The notes under the pieces were generated by a model that was not told the origin of the DNA, ran no database searches, and saw only the letters and a list, made by a program, of their open reading frames with translations. Positions 57,237 to 64,000 of a stretch of 64,000 bases of DNA are shown here, one piece after another; within the stretch, counting starts at the first letter, position 1, and every line of letters starts with the position of its first letter. The DNA comes from Coleofasciculus sp. FACHB-1120 (GTDB lineage: Bacteria; Cyanobacteriota; Cyanobacteriia; Cyanobacteriales; FACHB-T130), in assembly GCF_014698845.1 (NCBI RefSeq), contig NZ_JACJTV010000012.1:62001-126000 (forward strand), written 5' to 3'. The position numbers were made by a program, and so were the translations under genes.

Positions 57237-57605
57237 GTGATTCATATCGATCAGAGAACACATACGACTCAAGACGGGACGACAGTCATCGTCTTAGCCC
57301 CCACTGGACGCCTGGATATTACAACAGCATGGCAGTTTCGCCTGAAGTTGCAGGAATGTATTTCAAAACTCAGTCGCCACGTAGTTGTGAATCTCGGTCA
57401 AGTTAATTTTATTGACAGCTCTGGTCTAACATCCTTGGTGGCAGGAATGCGAGATGCTGACAAAGTAAAAGGCAGTTTCCGTATTTGTAACGTCCATCCA
57501 GAGGCAAAACTCGTCTTTGAAGTCACCATGATGGATTCGGTGTTTGAAATTTTTGAAACCGAGGAAGAGGCTCTTGAAGGAGTGCCCCGCAGCATGGTTA
57601 GCTAA
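57237..57605 (+). CDS. STAS-domain protein (anti-sigma factor antagonist-like), copy 2
   Basis: GTG at 57237 has a near-perfect AAGGAGG 5 bases upstream. About 122 residues. Core matches copy 1 nearly throughout (GRLDITTAWQFRLKLQEC, VVVNLGQVNFIDSSGLTSLV, SVFEIFETEEEALEGV). Product of a tandem duplication with divergence in the C-terminal tail. Confidence 0.9.
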   Translation: MIHIDQRTHTTQDGTTVIVLAPTGRLDITTAWQFRLKLQECISKLSRHVVVNLGQVNFIDSSGLTSLVAGMRDADKVKGSFRICNVHPEAKLVFEVTMMDSVFEIFETEEEALEGVPRSMVS

Positions 57606-57660
57606 ATCATTCGTGAGTGATTCAGTTAGTTAATCGTCCTTAACCGAGGGAAAACAGACT

Positions 57661-58275
57661 TCAAATCGCTAGCTCAGCGGAAAAATCTTCCCGCTTAGTG
57701 AAAATATAGGGGCCAAGCAGTGCCCCCCAGATGGCTCTTCCTGTTTGGGGGTCAATTCCCTTGTCATAGCTTTTAAATTCTAAATACCGAGCCTCAAACC
57801 CCAGAGAAACTTGGTAAGTTTCTCCTTGATAGGTAAAGCAGCAGGGGGCATCAGTCGCGGGTGCAGTAGAAAATTGATAGGTATTTTGGGCTAAGAGTTG
57901 CTGAGTGACGGCGAGGGTACAGCCGGGGAGAAGTTCCATCTGTTCCGGTGTAAGCGTCTTTAGCAACGCTGGATTTTGACCGGCACCCCTGACCCGATCG
58001 GGTTCTTTGAGCATATAGTATTGCACCATCAGCGCATCATCGCGGGTGTCGCTTTGGCGCAGGCGTAGAATCCGAGGACGATAGGGGCGATCCAGTTGCA
58101 GGACGTTCGCTTGCTCTGCAAACAGGGTGAGGCTATCTTCTGCAAACAGCGGGATAGGTCGCAGCCAAAGGCGGAGATTGACGTACCAAGCGGGTTCTCT
58201 TGTCGCTTGTTCTGGATTCTCAAATTCCCCAGCCATATATTGAGCTAGGAGCATTAGTTCAGGAGAAAAAGTCAT
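57661..58275 (-). CDS. Chromophore lyase CpcT/CpeT family
   Basis: 204 residues. Attaches phycocyanobilin or phycoerythrobilin to phycobiliproteins via a beta-barrel lyase, in the cytosol. The family pattern is MAGEFENPEQATREPAWYVN at the N-terminus, RPYRPRILRLRQSD, CTLAVTQQLLA and GFEARYLEFKSYDKGIDP at the C-terminus. Specific bilin and attachment site cannot be told from sequence alone. Convergent with copy 2 of the STAS gene. Confidence 0.92.
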   Translation of the reverse strand: MTFSPELMLLAQYMAGEFENPEQATREPAWYVNLRLWLRPIPLFAEDSLTLFAEQANVLQLDRPYRPRILRLRQSDTRDDALMVQYYMLKEPDRVRGAGQNPALLKTLTPEQMELLPGCTLAVTQQLLAQNTYQFSTAPATDAPCCFTYQGETYQVSLGFEARYLEFKSYDKGIDPQTGRAIWGALLGPYIFTKREDFSAELAI

Positions 58276-58493
58276 CGGGAATGGCTCATCGATAATGGGT
58301 AATCAGTCATCGGAATTTAGGAGAAGGAAGACGTTTCTCTAATTGCTAAATCCCCTTTTCCCAGTTCCAAAAGACTAATTTCTACGATCCCCGGCAATAC
58401 AATGCCGGGAGTCTCTACAAGACATTGCCTTGGCAAAGGTGTCCAAAAGCTGTGACAATGAGTTTACATCGCCCTCAAACTTAAAATTTTCCG

Positions 58494-59231
58494 GTGAATA
58501 ACGTCCGCACTGTATCAGACACCAAAAGAACTTTCTATACCCTACACACCCGCCCCATTAACTCCATCTACCGGCGGGTGGTAGAAGAGTTGATGGTGGA
58601 AATGCACTTGCTTTCGGTCAATGTGGACTTTCGCTACGACCCCATTTATGCATTGGGCGTGGTGACATCCTTTAACCGCTTCATGCAAGGCTATCGACCA
58701 GAACGAGATAAAGAACCGATTTTTGAAGCCCTCTGTCGAGCAGTCGAGAACGAGCCGCAACAGTACAAGCAGGATGCCCAGCGGCTGGAAGAATTAGCTA
58801 TGCGTCTGGGTGGGAAGGATATCGTTGCCTGGTTAAACCCAACGGCTCCTAGTCACGGCGCTGATGACTTGCACGCTGCTGTGCAGGCGATCGCTAACAA
58901 TTCTCCGTTTAAGTACAGCCGTTTGTTTGCGATTGGTTTATTTACGCTGCTGGAAGTAGCAGATTCCGATTTGGTAAAAGACGAAAAGCAGCGGATTGAG
59001 GCGCTCAAGCAAATCTGTAATGCCTTAAACCTGCCAGAAGATAAATTGCTCAAAGACCTAGAGCTGTATCGCAGCAATTTGGAGAAAATGGCTCAAATGC
59101 AGCTGGCTATGGAAGATATGCTAAAAGCAGATCGAAAAAAACGCGAGCAACGTGGGGATAAAGGGGTTGTGGTGGCTCCTCCCAATAGTTCTCCAGAATC
59201 AAGCGTTGCTCCAGGCACTTCTCAAGACTAG
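58494..59231 (+). CDS. psb29: Psb29/Thf1 photosystem II biogenesis protein
   Basis: Assists FtsH-dependent repair and photosystem II assembly; cyanobacterial and plastid. 245 residues, GTG at 58494. Hallmark: TLHTRPINSIYRRVVEELMV, DFRYDPIYALGVVTSFNRFM, MQGYRPERDKEPIFEALCRA and a C-terminal helix LEKMAQMQLAMEDMLKADRK with a Ser/Pro tail. Divergent from the CpcT gene (start at 58275). Confidence 0.95.
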   Translation: MNNVRTVSDTKRTFYTLHTRPINSIYRRVVEELMVEMHLLSVNVDFRYDPIYALGVVTSFNRFMQGYRPERDKEPIFEALCRAVENEPQQYKQDAQRLEELAMRLGGKDIVAWLNPTAPSHGADDLHAAVQAIANNSPFKYSRLFAIGLFTLLEVADSDLVKDEKQRIEALKQICNALNLPEDKLLKDLELYRSNLEKMAQMQLAMEDMLKADRKKREQRGDKGVVVAPPNSSPESSVAPGTSQD

Positions 59232-59340
59232 GCAACTTGTGTTGAAGCTGAGAAAGCCTTCCGTATGATAGCGATCGCTCATCCGATTCCCTTTTGATGG
59301 GCTAAACATCCGTAAGTGGTAATGGGTCTTTAGTCATTTG

Positions 59341-59377
59341 CCAAGAGTCATTAGCAACAAACTAATGACTCTTGGCA
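59341..59377. repeat. 15-bp perfect inverted repeat after psb29
   Basis: GCCAAGAGTCATTAG (59341-59355) and CTAATGACTCTTGGC (59363-59377) with a 7-base loop. Contains the GTCATTAG string of the elements at 38147 and 51846. No T-run follows. Confidence 0.75.
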
Positions 59378-59439
59378 GATGATTTAAGGGTTCGCTTTCT
59401 TTAGCGTTGTTGATTACCAACTGCTCTCCAGAAATGAAG

Positions 59440-59600
59440 TTCGGTTTGGCATCTCGGTGGTGAAATGCAGCCTCCCCTCGCAGCACTTATCCCAGCTTTC
59501 CGAGATCCGCACTAAGTTGAGAGATTAGCCCGGAAGTCAAGTTCCGGGCTGGCTTGGCACCTGACTCAGAAGCCGGCAAGATAGGAGTTCCCGTACATAT
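59440..59600 (+). ncRNA. Structured intergenic stretch, possible non-coding RNA
   Basis: A 450-bp gap between convergent psb29 and trxY is unlikely to be promoter DNA. It contains two consecutive strong hairpins: AGCCCGGAA (59527-59535)/TTCCGGGCT (59542-59550) with a 6-base loop, and GCTGGCTT (59548-59555)/AAGCCGGC (59570-59577). An outer pairing ATCTCGG (59451-59457)/CCGAGAT (59500-59506) is also possible. Strand and ends are uncertain. No match to tmRNA, RNase P or SRP RNA could be recognised; 6S RNA is neither shown nor excluded. Confidence 0.35.
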
Positions 59601-59681
59601 CCGCGTCTGCGATCGTCAGCAGCTCCGGATGCTTTCACCAAAGAGAGCTATTGGTTACACCCAGATACTGCCGATGTAGCC

Positions 59682-59999
59682 TTAAACCAACGCTTCTAGG
59701 CGCTGGATGAGTTGTGGAGCTGTCAGCACACCCTCAATGCGCTCAACTACCTGACTATTTTTAAATAAAACCAACGTTGGTAGGGCGTGAATTTGATATT
59801 GGCTCGCCAAGTTTGGATATTTATCCGTATCAATTTTTACAACCTGTAACCGTTCGTTCATCTGGGCGCTTACCTGCTCCAGAATCGGGACCATCATCTG
59901 ACAAGGACCGCACCAAGTCGCGTAAAAATCCACCAACACTGGCTTTTCAGACCCAGACAGTAACTCTTGGAAATTGTTGAACTGCTTTTTAGTTGCCAT
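59682..59999 (-). CDS. trxY: Thioredoxin, y-type
   Basis: 105 residues. Redox-active WCGPC near residues 30-34 (VDFYATWCGPCQMMVPILEQ), cis-Pro in ALPTLVLF. The flanking sequence (VVKIDTDKYPNLASQYQIHALP and ending IQRLEALV) matches plastid/cyanobacterial y-type thioredoxins, which reduce peroxiredoxins and methionine sulfoxide reductases, more than m-type. Divergent from fabG at 141 bp. Confidence 0.9.
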   Translation of the reverse strand: MATKKQFNNFQELLSGSEKPVLVDFYATWCGPCQMMVPILEQVSAQMNERLQVVKIDTDKYPNLASQYQIHALPTLVLFKNSQVVERIEGVLTAPQLIQRLEALV

Positions 60000-60119
60000 G
60001 CGATCAAAGTGTTTTCTGCTCTTTCACGACAATCGTAATCTTTTGGCGTATTGATTCGTTCAGTCCGAGGTACGAATCGACCTAAGATCGTTAGCGCAGT
60101 TAAATAACCGCGTTCATAA

Positions 60120-60905
<786 letters not shown>

Positions 60906-61039
60906 CGACCATAGCGGCAGAGGACTGTGAGCGTAGTGACGCTCTCCTCGCGGTCGGAGTGGGAAAGAGAGAGGCAGACAAAGAACAACATCCATCACTG
61001 CTTACTATGGAGTTAGTCTTGCTCCCCGTGAGGGAAACT

Positions 61040-61339
61040 ATGCGAATTTCTTTTGAACGGACAGGCGGCTTTGCTGGGATGCGCTTGACAAAAGTCTTTG
61101 ACACTACCACTCTGCCTGCAAATGAAGCAAATCAGCTGTGCCTCCTCGTTGACGCAGCTGATTTCTTTGATTTGCCTGCCACCATCACTTCCAACAGTCC
61201 CCAACCCGACCGTTTTCAGTACAAGCTAACGGTGGAAGAAAACACTCAGCAACATACGGTCTTGGTAGGTGAAGCTGCCATACCTGGAACCTTAAGACCG
61301 CTGATGGACTGGTTGATGGCAGCCGCACGCAGAAATTAA
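61040..61339 (+). CDS. Emfourin-like protealysin inhibitor
   Basis: 99 residues from the ATG at 61040, which has GAGGGAAACT before it; a GTG at 60959 would extend the frame through non-homologous sequence. The N-terminus MRISFERTGGFAGMRL closely matches the emfourin family, proteinaceous inhibitors of protealysin-like M4 peptidases, with VDAADFFDLPATI and ENTQQHTVLVGEAAIPGTLRPL as further shared parts. The next gene, convergent 45 bp away, is an M4 peptidase of protealysin type. Function as its specific inhibitor is inferred from the pairing and homology. Confidence 0.85.
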   Translation: MRISFERTGGFAGMRLTKVFDTTTLPANEANQLCLLVDAADFFDLPATITSNSPQPDRFQYKLTVEENTQQHTVLVGEAAIPGTLRPLMDWLMAAARRN

Positions 61340-61355
61340 AAATGAAGAATTGCCT

Positions 61356-61385
61356 CTTCCATTAAAAATGGAAGCCTTTTTAATT
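61356..61385. terminator. Bidirectional terminator
   Basis: CTTCCATT (61356-61363), three A, AATGGAAG (61367-61374) and then CCTTTTTAATTT. Lies between the convergent inhibitor and protease genes. Confidence 0.7.
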
Positions 61386-62455
61386 TAAATCACTCCCACT
61401 TCTTTCCAACCTGTGCGGACTGCATTTTGCTCCTGAGAGCCTTCCCCGTAAAGTTCTCCAGCGACTTTAACGAGAGTATTCGCAGCCCGTTTAAAATTCG
61501 CTCTAGAACGAAGGCGATCGCGTAAAGCGATATACCAGATTTTCCCTGCCTTTTCCCAAGCGTAGCCACCAATTTCCACCGCTGCTAAATAAAAGGCACG
61601 ATTGGCAATTCCTGAATTGATATGCACGCCCCCGTTATCTTCCAGCCCTTTATAGCGGTCTTTATAAGTCGCAGGCTGGGGGTCTTTGCCTAGCACTGGG
61701 TCGTCGTAAGCTGTCCCCGGTGCCTTCATTGAGCGAATCCCAACGCCCTTAACATTGGCGGTAAACAAACCTTCCCCGATAATCCAGTCAGCTTCCTCGG
61801 CGGTCTGATTGAGAACCCGCTGTTTTACCAGAGAACCAAAGACATCGGAAAAAGATTCGTTCAGTGCGCCGGATTCGCCGTAATAGATTAAATTGGCTTC
61901 ATATTGGGTAACGCCGTGGGTTAGCTCATGCCCAATCACATCAATCGCCTTAGTAAAGCGTTCAAAAATCTCTCCATCCCCATCACCGTAGACCATTTGG
62001 TCGCCGTTCCAAAAAGCGTTGTCATACTTCACGTCAAAATGAACCGTCGAGTCCAAACGCAGCCCTCGATCGTCGATGGAGTTCCGCTCGAACAACTCTT
62101 CGTACAAGTCATAAGTCGCACCCGATCCGTCGTAGGCTTCGTTGATCGCAGGATCGTCGCTGGGCGGATCGCCTTCACTACGCGCCAAGGTGCCTGGTAG
62201 GTCGCTGCCATTTTTGGCATCAAAGATGGTACGACGCTTCTCACCTGCTGATACTGCAAACGAGATATTACCGACTGTCAAGCGTCGTCCCCGAAACTGT
62301 TCTGACGTAGTTAAGGTTTGAAAAGCCCATGCCCGCTGCTCAGGGTTGCCATTTTGGAGAACCTCCCTCAGCATATGAGGAGGAACGATACAACAAATAG
62401 GATGAAGTCTACCGCAGCAAGGTTGCACTGCCGCTCTTTTTTTTCTTGACTGCAT
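61385..62455 (-). CDS. Protealysin-like M4 metallopeptidase
   Basis: Thermolysin-family Zn endopeptidase, 356 residues. The short N-terminal propeptide with CCIVPPHMLREVL (residues 22-34) carries the PPxML motif of the protealysin type. Zn ligands and catalytic Glu are in HELTHGVTQYEA near residues 176-187, third ligand in GALNESFSDVFG near 199. The catalytic His region GGVHINSGIANRAFYLA is intact. No signal peptide is visible, as in protealysin, which is not exported by the Sec route. Protealysin in Serratia is made as a cytosolic precursor and affects invasion; here its role is unknown. Convergent with the emfourin-like gene. Confidence 0.93.
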   Translation of the reverse strand: MQSRKKRAAVQPCCGRLHPICCIVPPHMLREVLQNGNPEQRAWAFQTLTTSEQFRGRRLTVGNISFAVSAGEKRRTIFDAKNGSDLPGTLARSEGDPPSDDPAINEAYDGSGATYDLYEELFERNSIDDRGLRLDSTVHFDVKYDNAFWNGDQMVYGDGDGEIFERFTKAIDVIGHELTHGVTQYEANLIYYGESGALNESFSDVFGSLVKQRVLNQTAEEADWIIGEGLFTANVKGVGIRSMKAPGTAYDDPVLGKDPQPATYKDRYKGLEDNGGVHINSGIANRAFYLAAVEIGGYAWEKAGKIWYIALRDRLRSRANFKRAANTLVKVAGELYGEGSQEQNAVRTGWKEVGVI

Positions 62456-62643
62456 AAATGATTTCCTTTGTCAACTAGATTTCAGAAGGTGGATGATCAA
62501 CCCATTCAATCCAATCCGTTCTAGTTATCAAGAATTGGGCAATTTCGTTACAAAAAGTAACTCAAACGTCTGATTGATCGCTCTAGCTGTTTATTATGTA
62601 CCTCCTCCATATCAGTTGAGGTGAGGAGTCTTATCCTTTGGGA

Positions 62644-62670
62644 TTAGCACTCGGTGCCAGTGAGTGCTAA
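62644..62670 (+). promoter_or_regulatory. CIRCE operator (HrcA-binding)
   Basis: TTAGCACTC-n9-GAGTGCTAA is a perfect CIRCE inverted repeat, 33 bp upstream of the groEL start. HrcA binds it and represses at normal temperature. Flanking -35/-10 boxes could not be set with confidence. Confidence 0.95.

Positions 62671-64000
<1,330 letters not shown>

Noticed and set aside
59440-59600. tRNA, tmRNA, RNase P or SRP RNA
   Set aside because: None of the sequence hallmarks of those RNAs could be found on either strand.

Overview
The window comes from a cyanobacterium, most likely a filamentous one. The HIP1 palindrome GCGATCGC recurs in genes and gaps throughout. Several proteins are cyanobacterial or plastid hallmarks: Tab2, SipA, NdhS, CpcT/CpeT-type lyase, Psb29/Thf1, y-type thioredoxin and a CIRCE-controlled groEL without groES. 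Genus cannot be assigned from this sequence alone. No tRNA, rRNA, CRISPR array or complete insertion sequence was recognised.

Layout. 1-9.7 kb is the 3' part of a giant repetitive secreted-type protein ending in a CHAT (caspase-like) protease domain. 9.7-17.6 kb holds MTA phosphorylase, a small SH3-domain exported protein, a cytochrome P450, a cupin/sugar-nucleotide dehydratase pair, a decayed chimera of two neighbouring genes, a small exported pentapeptide-repeat protein and Tab2. 17.7-24.2 kb is mainly metabolism and housekeeping: glucan phosphorylase, an AvtA-like aminotransferase, RimM, an exported protein and an L,D-transpeptidase. 24.2-28.8 kb carries three tandem signalling paralogues that share one N-terminal input module: two histidine kinases and one diguanylate cyclase. 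29-32.5 kb is a permease, its TIGR03943 partner and an Ig-like membrane protein. 32.5-38.1 kb has a long pentapeptide-repeat protein, a membrane-anchored EEP-family protein, an acyltransferase, a HEAT-like protein and SipA. 38.2-39.5 kb is a His-tailed CbiX chelatase under a cobalamin riboswitch. 39.7-44 kb holds a PEP-CTERM protein, a deaminase, a NagX-like membrane acyltransferase, a 67-residue small protein (paralogue of one near 10.9 kb) and an ADP-ribosylglycohydrolase.

44.04-44.53 kb is a compact unit: a GxxExxY gene (PD-(D/E)XK-like) bounded by perfect 32-bp inverted repeats. 44.6-64 kb is largely housekeeping: ValRS with an unusual hydrophobic insertion, an antiporter with tandem USP-like domains and a perfect 42-bp palindrome in its leader, a HAS-barrel-like protein, NdhS, RodA, Mrp, HemF, two STAS proteins, CpcT/CpeT, Psb29, TrxY, FabG, an emfourin-like inhibitor convergent with its probable target, a protealysin-like M4 protease, and the start of groEL.

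The best candidates for something undescribed are the inverted-repeat-bounded GxxExxY unit, the membrane-segment insertion in ValRS, the shared sensor module on three outputs (one kinase with a degenerate ATP lid), the 42-bp palindrome, and a structured, gene-free stretch near 59.4-59.6 kb that may be an RNA gene.
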